Part shown: positions 1 to 11,452 of the stretch, piece by piece
Layout: the number at the start of each line of letters is the position of its first letter
Position numbering within the stretch: position 1 is the first letter of the stretch
Assembly: GCA_026545765.1 (NCBI GenBank)
Contig: CM048844.1
Coordinates: 24,126,237-24,190,236 of the forward strand
Length of the DNA: 64,000 nt
Origin: Plantago major
Lineage: Eukaryota > Streptophyta > Magnoliopsida > Lamiales > Plantaginaceae
Reading direction: 5' to 3'
Notes under the pieces: generated by a model
Database searches by the model: none
Told to the model about the DNA's origin: nothing
Seen by the model: the letters and a program-made list of their open reading frames with translations, nothing else
Made by a program: the position numbers and the translations under genes

Positions 1-241
1 CAATAATAAATATGTTGGACTATAGGTTTAAATTATGTTATCAGATGTTTTAATGTTATAAGTATGTATGTACGGTAATTGTCAATAATATATCTAATTT
101 AAATAAACCCGCTCCGCATAACCATCTAAGACATGAGCTGACTCATGAGTTATCACTTATCTTATAAAGCCTTTTGTCAAGCAGATACTCCCTTTATTTT
201 AGCAAATAAATGAGTTTTCAAAAATATATGATGTTGTATAC
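1..241. other. Left flank, no gene seen
   Basis: AT-rich sequence before the left LTR of the Tat element. I see no coding potential or recognisable repeat. Its last five bases, TATAC, are the left side of the imperfect target duplication of the element. Confidence 0.6.
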
Positions 242-1090
242 TGATGTAAGGTAAAACTAGATTAGTCAAACAGTCTAAATCTCAGTCACAGAAAAAGTCC
301 GCATGTAGCTTAGGAATGGTTCGTCAGTTCATCAAGGTTCAGTCAAAGAACTTTAAGTCTAGTGGTTCGGCTATAGGTTACAGTCCGTCTTGAAGAAAGG
401 AGTCTCTTAGGAAGTTGGTCCTTCCAACAACAATGGTCCGTCAATCTTGAAGGTCCGACTTCGAGTAAGGGTCCGTCACTTGAACACTTGGGTGGATAAT
501 CTGTAATCAAGAGGAGAAGGGGTTAGACCCTTTTGGGCCGGTTTGCCTCTAAGACAAACCGGGCTCGGACTCAACGTGTTAAGAGGTTGCTCAAGCTGGG
601 GCTCGGACCTCAAAACCTAGAGAGTGGAATATTGAGAAGTAGTTGCATACCATTATGAGGAGTAAATGCCCTCCTATTTATAATGGTGAGCTCTGGGGAC
701 AGGTCTCTGACATCCCGGAGTTTGGTCGGCCTAGCGAGATAGTGACACGTAGTCTCGATGTACGGAGGCGCGTTTATGCTACGCTCGGATAGATGACGTG
801 TCTTAGTATGACCCATCAAAGTCTTGTACCTCGGATTCTGTCCTGATGGCGGTCCTTAAGAAGGACAGTAGCCACTTGATGTAGATTAGTTCCGAGACTT
901 GGATAGTGGGGGTCGGACCTCTCCACTTCCTGTCTCGATCTTCTCGGAGAGATGTATTGGTGATAAAATACTGGAAGCCGGTCTTTGAGGGTTATGACGG
1001 ACATCATGGTTACGACGGACTCTTTCCTCGAGGGATACTTTGAATCGTCTTGAGTCGTGAGGTTGGTGGCGGACTTAAATGTACATATCA
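242..1090 (-). repeat. 3' LTR of the Tat element
   Basis: On the minus strand it starts TGATATGTAC and ends TTACATCA. It pairs with 11475-12327 at about 95% identity by eye, with small indels. A TATAAATAG box on the minus strand lies at 674-682. Flanking on the left is TATAC. Confidence 0.93.
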
Positions 1091-1103
1091 TAAGTCCCCC
1101 AGT
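1091..1103 (-). other. Polypurine tract of the Tat element
   Basis: Directly inside the 3' LTR, the minus strand reads CTGGGGGACTTA up to the LTR start. A G-rich run ending at the LTR is the expected primer for plus-strand DNA synthesis. Its position fixes the minus-strand orientation of the element. Confidence 0.8.
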
Positions 1104-2382
1104 TTCCAAGTATCTTAATAGAAGATAGTTGTGAAATTATAAGTGCAAGTCCATCATGAATTTTTGCTTCGTCCGTCGTTGGTGTGTTGGGCCTTGTTCC
1201 TTGATCCAGTAAGAGAGCCCAAACTTCGGCCCAAGCCCAGGCCCACAGGTGTCGGTGCCACTTTGTACATGTGGCAGTTTCCGATTGGACCCAATAATCT
1301 ATATATACTCCCTCAGCTCGTTGGTGTATTTTTCAACTCATTTGTGTTTTTCGAGATGTTGTTGTTGGGTTGGTCTCGTTGTGATCTGGCGGTCCTCTTC
1401 TCTTGGGTTCGGACCGTCGGAGCGTCATTTTCTGATTTTATAAACCAAGGGCTACTTTGAGGTGTTTGTCTCCTTCCAAGGTAGTTAGCTGGCGGGGTGA
1501 ACTAAGTGCAGGGCTGACCGCCTTCAGCTTTGTTGTCTTGGAAGATACGCAAGCACGTCAAAGGGAAGTGACCTTTCTCTCATAAGATTTATTCAATCGC
1601 TATTCTTGAGGCCTCGGTGTCCTCAAGAGCATAAGCTGGTGGGGAGAGATCGATCATATGGTTGTTCCTTTCCAGGTTTTGATTTTGCAGAACACTGGGG
1701 TTTCAATTAGGTGCTTTAGCTGTCGGTTTTTCAAGAGAAACGGGGTCGAGTTGGTCCGTGGTCACTTATCAAGTCCGTCGTGACGAATGGCTTGTAGTGA
1801 TGTGGAGCAAACCGACTGCTCTTCTTGTCGGGAGGGCCTTCCATCTCGCCCTTGATATGAAGGGCAGTTCGCCTGCTCTGCATTCCTCTGAGTCCGGGGT
1901 CCAGTGGTCCGTCCTTCATTGGCTTCGTGGAGGTTCCGTCGGATCTGGGTTGATGGCTTTGTTGTGATGAGAATCCGACCGGCTGCTCTTTTTCTCAAGA
2001 ACTTTCTTTTCGGACTTCCTTTTGAGTTAAAGGGTAGTTCGTCGGATCCTCGTTTCTCCTAGCCAATAATCCGTCCGGCATGGCGTTGAAGTGTTTCCAT
2101 GGTTACTAACATTATCCCCCCCCCCAAGTTGCGAGGTTATTTTTCAGATGGAAGTAAGCTCGGAACTTTGGAAGTCCGTCAAAACACGTGGGAGTCCGTG
2201 CTCGAACTTTTTACCTTCCGTTTAGACCGAAAAAAGCCGATTGGATGAACCGGCGAATCGCACTTTAAGACGAATTGTCGCGATTCTATCTGGTCTGATT
2301 CGTCATAATGGAGATTACGCACGAATCGATGCGTTGGTTGGACCGTTAGCCCATGGGTCTGGTTGGATCGGCCCATCAACTC
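1104..2382. other. Internal non-coding part of the Tat element
   Basis: Between the polypurine tract and the promoter of the antisense gene. Short open frames are present on both strands but none resembles a known retroelement domain. The plus strand has a second TATA-like stretch near 1303 (CTATATATACTCC). A C run lies near 2118. I see nothing else to annotate. Confidence 0.5.
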
Positions 2383-2394
2383 CTATAAATATGG
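2383..2394 (+). promoter_or_regulatory. TATA box of the antisense gene in the Tat element
   Basis: CTATAAATATGG on the plus strand, opposite to the direction of the retroelement. It is followed by a purine-rich leader with a GA microsatellite (about 2441-2486), an ATG at 2528 and a strong splice donor (GTAAGT at 2538). The order TATA, leader, first ATG, donor fits a Pol II promoter for the antisense gene, but transcription is inferred. Confidence 0.5.
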
Positions 2395-2527
2395 CTTACC
2401 CTCCATAAAATTTGCACATTTACCTGACTTGCTATTTTTTAGAGAGAGAAAGCACCCGGCGTCCAGATAGAGAGAGAGAGAGAGATCCTTGCCATCAAGC
2501 TTGAAGTAGTCCGGCGTCTGTCCTTCT

Positions 2528-4680
2528 ATGAACTCAAGTAAGTTCCGTTGCTCTAACACATTTATCGTATTTTCCTTATGTTGGTGTCGGTCTCTTGTCT
2601 AGCTTGTCGGTCTTTTGGTGATTAAGAACCGTAGTTTAGAGTAGATGACTGAGTTTGGGGCCTAAGTCATTCTTAACTCATTTAACGTGTCTGAGTCTGA
2701 TCAGGGTTCGGACTTGGACAAAGGTCCGCCATCCCCTTCGGAGGTTGAGATCATTAGCTTTCAGCGAAATCGTCCGACGAGCGCGAACTTGGTCGAATTA
2801 CCCCAATCTTCCATTCGGAGCGTGGTGCCAGCCTCCGTCTCGACACCTGCCGTGCTCCCGGAACCTACCCATCCTCGGGATCCCTTTCTTCCGTTTTCTT
2901 TTGCTAGCCTAGGATATAATTTTAGGATTCCGATCTATAACACTGATCCTGTGTCGGCCGTTCCACCCCCCAATTATGAAGTGGGTAGTTCTTCTGGGTC
3001 TCTGTCTTCTAGTTGAGTGCCGGAGATTGAAAACGTGTTGGCCGGTGAAAGAGAGGAGAGTGAATCTCCTTTATCATTTGATTCAAATCCCCTAACTAGG
3101 AGTCGGAACCCCAATGATTCAAAAGTGGAGGCGGGCGTTGAAATGCAACCCGGAGAAGCGCCGGCAGGGAATGATCCGCCAGAGGGAGACTCGTCCTCTT
3201 CTTCTGATGGAAGTTCATCGGATGGGAGTTCATCTGAGTCGGAGTCCGAAGATGAGGCTATTGGAGCCGATGGCGGTAACAAGTCCGTAAACCAGGTCAG
3301 TACCAGTGGGGCCGGCAGGGTTGAAGAAGAAGATCCCGACAAGTATATTGATATAACCAGTTCCGAAAAAGATGAGGACGAGGAACAGGACGTGGCCGAG
3401 GAGCAGGTCGTGGTCGAGGAGCGGGAAGATGAAGAGACGACTCCTGTAGATCAGTCCCGGGCCTCAGTGGTGATTTCAGAAGGATATACTCAGCCTCTGA
3501 AGAAAAGAAAGACTTCCAAGAAGGCTAAGAAGACTGCCATTGAGTACAAGATGGACCGGAATGTGGCAATTGGTCCGTTACAACCCAATGTTGAGAAAAA
3601 TGAGGATGGTATAATCCCGACATGTTCGTCAACTCTTTAGGCGTCGGACATCGCAGAGCTTAGACGCCTGTATGAGATCCCAGAGGACTATGACATAAAG
3701 ATTCCGGAGCCCAGCCAGACGTTGTGTAATCCTCCTCCTGGCTATATGACGTTCCATGTCCGGGCTTTTAAGTGTGGATGGCGGCTTCCCATGATCCCCG
3801 AGATTGAGGAGTTTTTCTGCCATACCATGCTGTGTCCGACTCAGGTGTTGCCGAATGCTCTTGGTACTATAATGTGCATGGCCATCATCCTGGCCTCCAA
3901 GAATCAGGCCTTTAATTATAACAAAATGCTGGTCGCCTTTACCCTTGCAATGAGTCCGGGAACGACATTATTCTTTTTTAATGCCCGGCGAGAATTTAAG
4001 TTTATGGACGGATATGAGACTTCTCACTCCTCGAAGTGGTGGCCTAAATACTTTTATGTGAAGCATCCATCCAGCACCTGGAACCTTCCCATGTTTTTCT
4101 GAAGGGATAAGTTCCAGGCTTTAAAGATGAAGAAGATCCCGGAGTGGATGGAATCCCTGAGGCCTTTGGAATTTACCGTTGAGAGGGCCATCGGAGAGAA
4201 TTCGAGGTCCGAGAATGAGGGAGTAAAGACTATAGTTCCTCTCATAGGAACTCGTGGGAGTGAAAGTTTATCACATGACACTGATCTGGGACTCATCTAT
4301 GAGAGGGCTGCCGTACTGGGTGTGGATGGTGAAGATCCCACCTTGTATTATCCTTACGGGCTGGCGGTCCAACCCCATATGTGGATGCCGGACTCACTCC
4401 CACCCCGGTTTATTGTAATAATAATAAGGATTTAAGTAAGTTTTCACATATGTTAGAACTGAACTTGGGTCAAGTCCCTGGATCTCGGATTTAATTGATT
4501 TTGTCCTTGTGCAGAGTACTGGATCATGGCGTCCGCCAAGAGACTTCTGGACATCCGAAATGAGGAGAAGGCCATTGCCCTGGAGTAGCTGAAGGCTGGG
4601 GCTTCAAAGAAGACTCACTACAAGCCCGGCCCCCCGAAGTTGCCCATCTTGAATCATGCCGATGTTGTTCATCCACAAGT
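2528..4680 (+). pseudogene. Antisense gene (aORF) of the Tat element, broken
   Basis: A plus-strand gene lying head-on to pol. One reading frame runs from about 2669 to 4435 across more than 550 codons and is cut only by single stop codons at 3014 (TGA), 3638 (TAG), 4100 (TGA) and 4433 (TAA); there is no frameshift. The N-terminal half is acidic and serine-rich (about 3180-3460), followed by a basic patch of KKRK/KKAKK type near 3500. The following part (3641-4435), with GYMTFHVRAFKCGWRLP and NALGTIMCMAIIL, resembles the 'putative gypsy-type transposon' domain (Pfam PF04195, from memory). Intron signs: donor GTAAGT at 2538 and at 4436, acceptor TTGTGCAG ending at 4514, with coding-like sequence again from 4515. 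The C-terminal end appears lost at a deletion junction near 4640-4700. Role in such elements is unknown. The first exon link (2537 to about 2667) is weak. Confidence 0.65.
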
Positions 4681-5229
4681 GATCTTGGGGTAGGTCCCCG
4701 TCCCGTAAGTAGTGCATGATATCGCTCATCCAATTGTTGGATCCAGTTATGATGCCTATATTTGCCATTTCGCTTGCCGTGGTGATGGCCGATTCGTTGG
4801 CCGTCATCAGGACTACTGTTCGGGTGTCAACTGCTCCTGAGGCGGTGGCCCATTTTGATAACCCATCGGCTATTGTGTTGTTTGTTCGACTGATTTTGAC
4901 CAGAGAGAACAGGTCACATGTCTTCTCCAATTCCTTCACCACCTTCAGGTACTTTATCATTGAGTTGGTTGTGAATTTGCCTGAGTACTGTTTTGTGACT
5001 AGTTGGGAATCGGAGTAGGCTCGGAGTTTTTTGGCCATGACTGACTTGGCCATTCTCATACCAGCTATCAGTGCTTCATACTCGGCCTCATTGTTGGTGA
5101 CGGAAAAAGTTAGCCGTATAGCGTACTCCATCTGTGCTCTTTCGGGACTAATGAGCAATAGTCCAGTACCACCAGCATGAGCGGCCGATGACCCGTCCAC
5201 ATAAAGTTCCTAGGTGTCCTCCTCCGGAC
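4640..5229 (-). pseudogene. Archaeal-type RNase H domain of the Tat pol
   Basis: Minus-strand frame with an RNase H fold signature: VDGSS at the start (first catalytic Asp, near 5200), NNEAEYEAL (second acidic residue), YSDSQLV (third) and a final N-x-x-ADGLS motif near 4860. This is the additional RNase H copy typical of the Tat lineage, placed after the ordinary RT-RNase H. A TAG lies just before the domain at about 5210. The frame differs from the RT frame, so a frameshift lies between about 5200 and 5350. After the domain the linker SNNWMSDIMHYLRDGDLP is still recognisable. It then runs into unrelated sequence at about 4690, where zinc-binding and integrase domains should follow. Confidence 0.85.
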
Positions 5230-5349
5230 CAAGTTCCTTTGGGGTGAAGCAACTTGTTGGGTCGGTTTATGTTTTAGGGCGGTCACGGGCGACTCTCCTT
5301 TAGGTGGGGGTGGTAGGCGATTTTATCTCTCTACAACGATCCATTCTGC

Positions 5350-7101
5350 CACAGGATCGGTCTCTTGGTGCCTTCCAATCCCTGCGTCAGCTATTTTTGT
5401 CGTAAGTGTTAAAACTTTGCTCGGTGGCAAGTTGACTGTCTGGGACTTGGTTATGACACAATCTGTTACATTTCCTTGTGCCTGCAGCTCCGTGTTTCCT
5501 GGGTATTCAGCTAAGAAGTCGGCCAGGACTTGGGCTTTCTTAGCGGACGGGGCCTGATACTAGATCGTGTGATCTTCCAATTCTATCGTCCATTTGGCCA
5601 ATCTCCTTGATTTAGACGCGTCCCCTAAGACCTGCTTCAGCGGTTGATTGGTGAGAACAACTATCCTGTGTGATCGGAAGTACGACTTGAGCTTCCTCGA
5701 GGCTTCCACTAGGCAATAGGCGTACTTCTTGATTTCCTTAGAAATTTTCTCGGTTGTTCCTAGTACCTTGCTCAGATAGTATACTAGGAGGTGCTCATTC
5801 TTCTGTATTCGTACTAGGACGGAGCTCACCACTTCTGGGGTGATGGCGAGATAAACGTACAATGGCTCCCCCTCTTCAAGTTTGGAAAGAAGCGGTGGGG
5901 AGGATAGATAGTGCTTCAGGTTCTCGAAGGCTTCTTTGCATTCGACGTTTCATTCAAAATGCTCTATCTTTCTTAGGACTTTGAAGAATGGGAGGCTCTT
6001 TTCAGCTGATCTGGAGATGAAGCGGCTGGGGGATATGACCTTGCCTATGAGTCGCTGAACATCCCTAAGTTTTTCTGGGTGCGGGAGCTCCAATATGGCT
6101 TTTATCTTTTCCAGGTTGGCCTCGATTCCCCTTTGTGTAACCATGTATCCCAAGAATTTTCCACCCGTGACTCCAAATGTGCATTTCGCCGGGTTGAGTT
6201 TCATGCCATATTCTCTGACTGTGGCGAAGCATCTCTCGAGGTGGGGAATGTGATCCGCTGCCTCCTTGCTCTTTACCAGCATATCATCCACATAGACCTC
6301 CATTGATTTGTCGATCTCTTCTCGAAACATTTGATTGACCAACCACTGATAAGTGGCACCGGCATTTCGTAAGCCAAAAGGCATGACTTTGAAGCAGTAA
6401 ACTCCCCCTGTTGTGATGAAGGCGGTTTTTGCTATGTCATGTTTGACCATCTTTATTTGGTAGAATCCTTGGAAAGCATCCATGAAACTTATCAAGGCTC
6501 ATCCTGCGGTTGAGTCCACTAGCTGGTCGATTCTTGGCAAAGGATAAGGATCTTTTGGGCAAAATCGATTGAGGCTGGTGAAGTCATTGCACATCCTCCA
6601 TTTCCCCGGGCTCTTTTCTACCAGGACCACATTGCATATCCAGTCTGAGTAGTGAATTTCCGGGATATGCCCTGCTTTGAGAAGTCGCTCAACTTCATTT
6701 GCAATGATTTTGTTGTAGACTGGGCCATGGTCTCTTTTCTTCTGGTGAATGGGTCTGACATTGGGGTCAACGTTAAGCTCATGCACCATGATGCGGGGGT
6801 CGATTCCGGTTAAGTCCTTAGTGTCCCATGCGAAGACATTAGCATTCTTTCTGAGGAAAGCCACCATTTTGATGGTTGTTTCTACATCTATTTCCGATCC
6901 TATTTTGGCAGTCTTTTCAGGGCTTCCTTCCACGATATGGACTTCCAAGACATCCTCATGGGGTGCCATCCGGTTTTCATGAAAAAAAAAAAAAAAAACT
7001 CTTGGTCGGTGTTTCTCCGGGAGTTTCTGGCGGGATAACCCTGTATTCTTCAATTCTGTCCTCCCCCTCCCTCGTGGTAGTGACAATCTTCTGTTTATCA
7101 A
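5350..7101 (-). pseudogene. Reverse transcriptase and first RNase H of the Tat pol
   Basis: One minus-strand frame containing, in order, the VFAWDTKDLTGIDP entry, the RT core (KWRMCNDFTSLN, CPKDPYPLPRID, SFMDAFQGFYQI, MPFGLRNAGATYQ), the catalytic YVDD box near 6300, then the thumb and connection and the first RNase H region (LYVYLAITPEVVSS, PLKQVLGDASKSRRLAKW). The frame is interrupted by TGA at 6499-6501, TGA at 5950-5952 and TAG at 5560-5562, each a single-base stop in an otherwise aligned frame. A run of 16 A/T near 6980-6997 marks the N-terminal side. All core RT motifs are kept but the protein cannot be made whole. Confidence 0.93.
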
Positions 7102-7359
7102 TGCCCATTTTTAGCCAATTGATCCTCTTTCCCAAGGGCCTCTCTTTCCTCGGTTTCCGAACTTTTTCATGTATGAAGATGCATTGTTTCTTTGCTTTTA
7201 TGTTGCCTTACTCCCTTCTTATGTCTTGTTCATCTCTGTAGGGGCCTGGACGCCCTTCAGGTGGAGAGGGTATAGCACTCCCATGCCCGCCTTCGATCTC
7301 CTCTTAGGACTCCGATTCCTGCTTCGGTTGGGAACTTCATTTTCAGGTAAAGGTTGACA

Positions 7360-8134
7360 CCACCACCTTGAATTGATTCAGTGCCGGTCTCCCTAAGATG
7401 ATATTGTAGTCGCAATCTACATCTGCGATGACGAATGGTACCTGTTTGGTAACTCTGAACGGCACTTTCCCTATTGAAAGTGAGAGATAAAGAACTCATT
7501 AGGGTCTGATCCTTGACCCTCCAAAGCCTACTAGGTCTGTCATTACATGTAGAATTCCTCTCAGACTCATCTCCATTTTTCTGACCGTGCTCATAAAAAG
7601 GATGTTAGAAGATGCTCCAGTGTCGTCGAGTACCTTGGTCATCTCATATCCGGTGATGTCTACTTCTACCACCAACACGACATCGGGATCGTGGATTAAT
7701 CCCTCTCCCCGACAGGGAGGGGGTGCTTCGGATTTATCAAAGGTAATAACATTAGTGTCGGGTTCCACCATGTTGACGGATTTTTCATCCGACTTTTTAA
7801 GTGATCTTGCTGCTGCTTCGCGCCCATTTCTGCTGTCGCCACCGGTGGGTCCTCCAGCGATACTGAGTATCCTTCCATAAATGATCGGGTTGTCGTCTAC
7901 GTAGGTCGGCTGGGTCCCCACGTAAGCTATCCTTCCGTTCTCTCGTGCAGGACTTGGTGATCTCCAATTTTCTTGTTGTCTTCTGGGGCTTGGTGAATGC
8001 CTTCTGTCCGGGGCACGTCTCTCATTTCTGTCTCGCTGGGGACTGGATCTGCGGGGAGTGGTATTCCTGCAATCCCTTGTGCTCCATTGATCATTGGATG
8101 TTTCCATGCTCCTGGTTGCGTCGCTCGTTCCCAT
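7360..8134 (-). pseudogene. Aspartic protease region of the Tat polyprotein
   Basis: The minus-strand frame contains VLDDTGASSNILF (about 7600-7640), the DTGA active-site motif of retropepsin-type proteases. The second conserved block, IILGRPALN, is readable on the minus strand at about 7385-7420 but in a different frame. A conserved KMKFPTEAGIGVLRGD stretch follows in yet another frame near 7300-7345. So the protease is broken by at least two frameshifts. Upstream is an Arg/Ser/Pro-rich linker (8134-7900) that joins to gag across the nested solo LTR. Confidence 0.85.
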
Positions 8135-8163
8135 CGGACCGTTTCATGATATACTCTTGCAGG

Positions 8164-9498
8164 TGATGTGACAATGAAATGTGCGATATAGCATACTTTT
8201 AGACCCTCGTTTTTTGTCCTAGATGCAATATTTGTGTCGTTTTATGGTCAATTACCAACTTTGCGTGTTTTATGTAGGTCATGATCGCGGTTTTTGAGGA
8301 TTTGCACGATTAGGCACCAAAACGGCATAATTGTGCCAAATCAGGAAAATGAAGCAAATACGCCGGATCACCGTTGCACAGAGTTCAAGAAATCAAAACA
8401 TGTCATGCGACCAACCGATGCGAAGATAATTGAAGGAGGAACAACTTTGTAGAAGACCACTTTTCGAGGAAACGGAGTTACGAAGCCCATAATTGAAGAA
8501 CAAAGAAAACAGATTCGAGTCTGCAGGAATCGCACTTGGCGGCCACCAGGGGACCGTAGAAGGGCTCACTGCGGCTGGTGGCCGCAGTCATGCCTCTATT
8601 TTTCTCCTGGGCTGCTTTCTGGCCTGTCAGGCTGAGGCCCACCTTCCTAAACCTTCCTTATTGAAGAATGGCGGTTTGGAGGTCAAAATTTCACCTGTAA
8701 ATAAGACCTCAGGGGTCTCAGAGAATCCACACATCTCACAAAGCAGCTCTTCTTAAGAGAGAACCAGTCCCCGGGTAAGTGAAACCCCAACCCACTGGCC
8801 GTCAGGCACCCAGAAGGAGGAAACCCTAGGAGGAGGAGCACGAAGACATCAAGATCATCAAAGACTAAGCTGCTTCTTCTTCCTTTCTTCTTAGATTTCG
8901 ATTATTGTTCTTTGATTACTATGAGTAGCTAATTTCCTTTTGTAAAGGAGAACCGCCGCAACTCTGCTTTTGCTACTTCTTTACATACCGGGATATGTTA
9001 ATGGAATAGTTATTTGACATAAATCGTAGTTATACAACTCTATACATCCTTCATGGTGTGATGTTTCTGCTGAGTGACATAGTAGTTTCATTGAATTGAG
9101 TAGGGGTACTCGTGCCGACTGCGCCTTGAGCACCATAGTATTATGCCCTGCTGTCGTTAGAGGTAACTGCGTAGGATTTTAACTAGGAAGTTGGGAGTAG
9201 CATAGCAGAGGGAGGTTGGGGAACCTTTACGCCTGTCAACTATTGATTTACAACATAAGCAATTTAGGGTTACTGCGAACTTATTATTTTGTCTGAGATT
9301 AAAACTGTTTACTTTTCTGCATTCAATCACAACGATATTTGCTTGTTCCTGTGCTAAGTGTCCGTGAAAACGACATCCCGAGTCAACTTTCCGCTATAAA
9401 CTATAGATTTGAGGACTTTCAACTTATAAATTTAATCTTGATTGTATTTGGAGATTACAGGTTCTACAACGGAAAACGAGATCTCCAAGTGCACATCA
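8164..9498 (+). repeat. Solo LTR nested in the Tat element
   Basis: 1335 bp starting TGATGTG and ending CACATCA, a perfect 7-bp terminal inverted repeat of TG...CA type. It is flanked by GCAGG (8159-8163) and GCAAG (9499-9503), a 5-bp target duplication with one mismatch. It splits the gag frame: the residues before (LIELGYL) and after (QEYIMKR) would be neighbours without it. No internal retroelement genes are present, so it is a recombined solo LTR. Plus orientation is inferred from a TATA-like AAATAAGACC at about 8699 and the leader-like sequence after it. It is unlike the host LTRs. Confidence 0.82.
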
Positions 9499-11105
9499 GC
9501 AAGTATCCCAGCTCGATCAGTCGCTGGATTTCTTGTCTAAGGTGTGTACATTTTCTAGTTGAGTGTCCCACTTGCTTATGGAAGTGGCAATACTCATTCG
9601 AATTCTGCGTGAATCTTGTTTCCCGATGTTTGGCCGGCCACCCGAACGGAACTCCTTTACTTTGCATGATGGTTAGGATTTGTTCCTTAGGAGCCTTCAG
9701 GTTAGTGTAGTTCACGTAAAGCTTGCGAGGGGATCTCCTTCTTTCCTCGATCCGTCCTCTCCTGTCTCCTTTTCTTTTCTGCTCAAAGTGTTGGTTCCCC
9801 AATCTTGAGTTGTCCTGTACTGGTTTTGCTTTCTTGACCTCGACCCTCACCACCATTTCGTCGAGGGTTTCGTTCGTGCTCAAGAACCTTTTGACCATTT
9901 CAGTAAGTTCTCGTTTGGTGGTTATGCCCGCATCAACAAGTTTGTAGCGGAATGAAGCGTTGTTGGTATTCTCACCCATGTGAATGATTCGTTCTTTGAT
10001 GGGGCGTGGCTCTACCAGGGCCGCGGCCTATTCAAATCTCTTCACGAAGGATCTCAAACTTTCATGTTCTTTTTGTACGATTTCTGCTAGATAGCTGACC
10101 GGTCTGGCTGTCTCAAGGATATTTTCAAATTTTAGGGTAAATTTTGCTAATAAGTGATCGCAGGACCTAATGGAATCAGGTCGGAGTTGTTTCAACCAGG
10201 TCATTGCCGGTCCGTAGAGGGTGTTCGGGAACAGTTGGGCCTTCACATTGTCGGGTACTCCCATTCCTCCCAAAGATGCCTCGAATCGGATTCTATGGTC
10301 AACGGGACAATAATTTCCTTCATATGTTTCTTTGGATGCATGTGCACTTCTCCCGGGAGGTAATTCTTCTACCCTCATTGCCGGGCACAAAGGATTTAAA
10401 CTCCTTCCATACTTGTTGATGTCCTTCGCTTGGGTAAGCGATTCAAGCTTTGATCATTCCAGATCAAGGGCCGCTTCATGAATTCTAACCTGCTCCCTAA
10501 TCCTTACTGTTTCATCCATAGGAAAGTCTCACCGATAGGTTCTTCCGGACCTGGATCTAGTTCTTTCCCTCCGATTCTCTCTTCGTCTTTCCTGATTCCT
10601 GCCTCTTCTACCATAATACTCTTCATCTTCCATCCTTTTCATCCGGAGTGAGTGATCTGTCATGCGGATGATTCCTCCTGTAGGTACGAGGCGGGGTTTC
10701 TCCTTTGTATCCGCTGGGGGTTTCCTGGTCATCATACTAGTCATTGTACCGGTTCCTCCGACCATTGTCCCGTGGACGTTGATCTCTTGTAGAGACCGGG
10801 GATGGAGTGGGGTCACGAGGGTTCCTTCCTTCGACTCTCCTGTTCTCTCCCCTACTTGCCGCTTGGGTGGTTCTGGAATTCTGGTTATTACGTGCTCGGT
10901 TGTTCAGTAGATTTCTCAAATCCTCGGGAGCTCTCCTGCTTGGTGCTCTGATATTTTCAGATCGATCAGTATTTCGTGAGTTGGGAGGTCCCCTGGATTC
11001 GACGACATGTTCTGCTGTAGCTTGCCCCTGTGGTTGATTATGTATGGGGAACACTGGGGCTTCTCCTACGGGCAATCCCACCGAGTTGGCTGGTTGGGTT
11101 CTCAT
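9499..11105 (-). pseudogene. gag of the Tat element, broken
   Basis: Minus-strand gag. The N-terminal part (11105-10737) is Asn/Arg/Pro-rich; after a frameshift near 10740-10816 an RE/RD-rich stretch follows. The capsid-like core at 10390-10028 (PDNVKAQLFPNTLYGPAMTWLKQL) matches the retrotransposon gag family. A TAG at 10028-10030 interrupts it, and the frame continues at 10027-9499. The nucleocapsid end has a CHFH-x4-H-x4-C knuckle (about 9560-9600), the variant zinc knuckle common in this lineage. A TGA also lies at 10529-10531. The last codons are displaced to 8163 and below by the nested solo LTR. Confidence 0.87.
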
Positions 11106-11452
11106 TAGCAGAGCTGCTTGCAGGAGTTAGATTTGTGCCTCGTTGTACCCGGCTAATATCCCGTCAGCAGTCACATGCGGTACATTAGCTATGATTGGTG
11201 TCTGAGGTGGATTTAGTGGTGGTTGAGGGTTTTGTCCAGCGGTCCTTTCTGGGTGGGGAGGGATGCCTCATTCCCATCTCGGTCGTCGTGTTCATAGACT
11301 ACTCTATTTTCTCCAGAATATCCGCCACCTCCTGAGTCTTGTGGTCGTGGCAGAGAAGAGGGTCCGGCGTTCGAGGCCGTAGATCGGGGAAGGGTAGAAG
11401 CAGTCTTTCTTGTTTGTCTCCTGGGTGGTGTTATGGCTTTTTGTACTTAGGG

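Noticed and set aside
8493-8756. 87-codon plus-strand frame between gag and protease
   Set aside because: Lies wholly inside the nested solo LTR; no protein similarity.
9339-9710. 123-codon plus-strand frame
   Set aside because: Spans the solo LTR end and the antisense of gag; a shadow frame.
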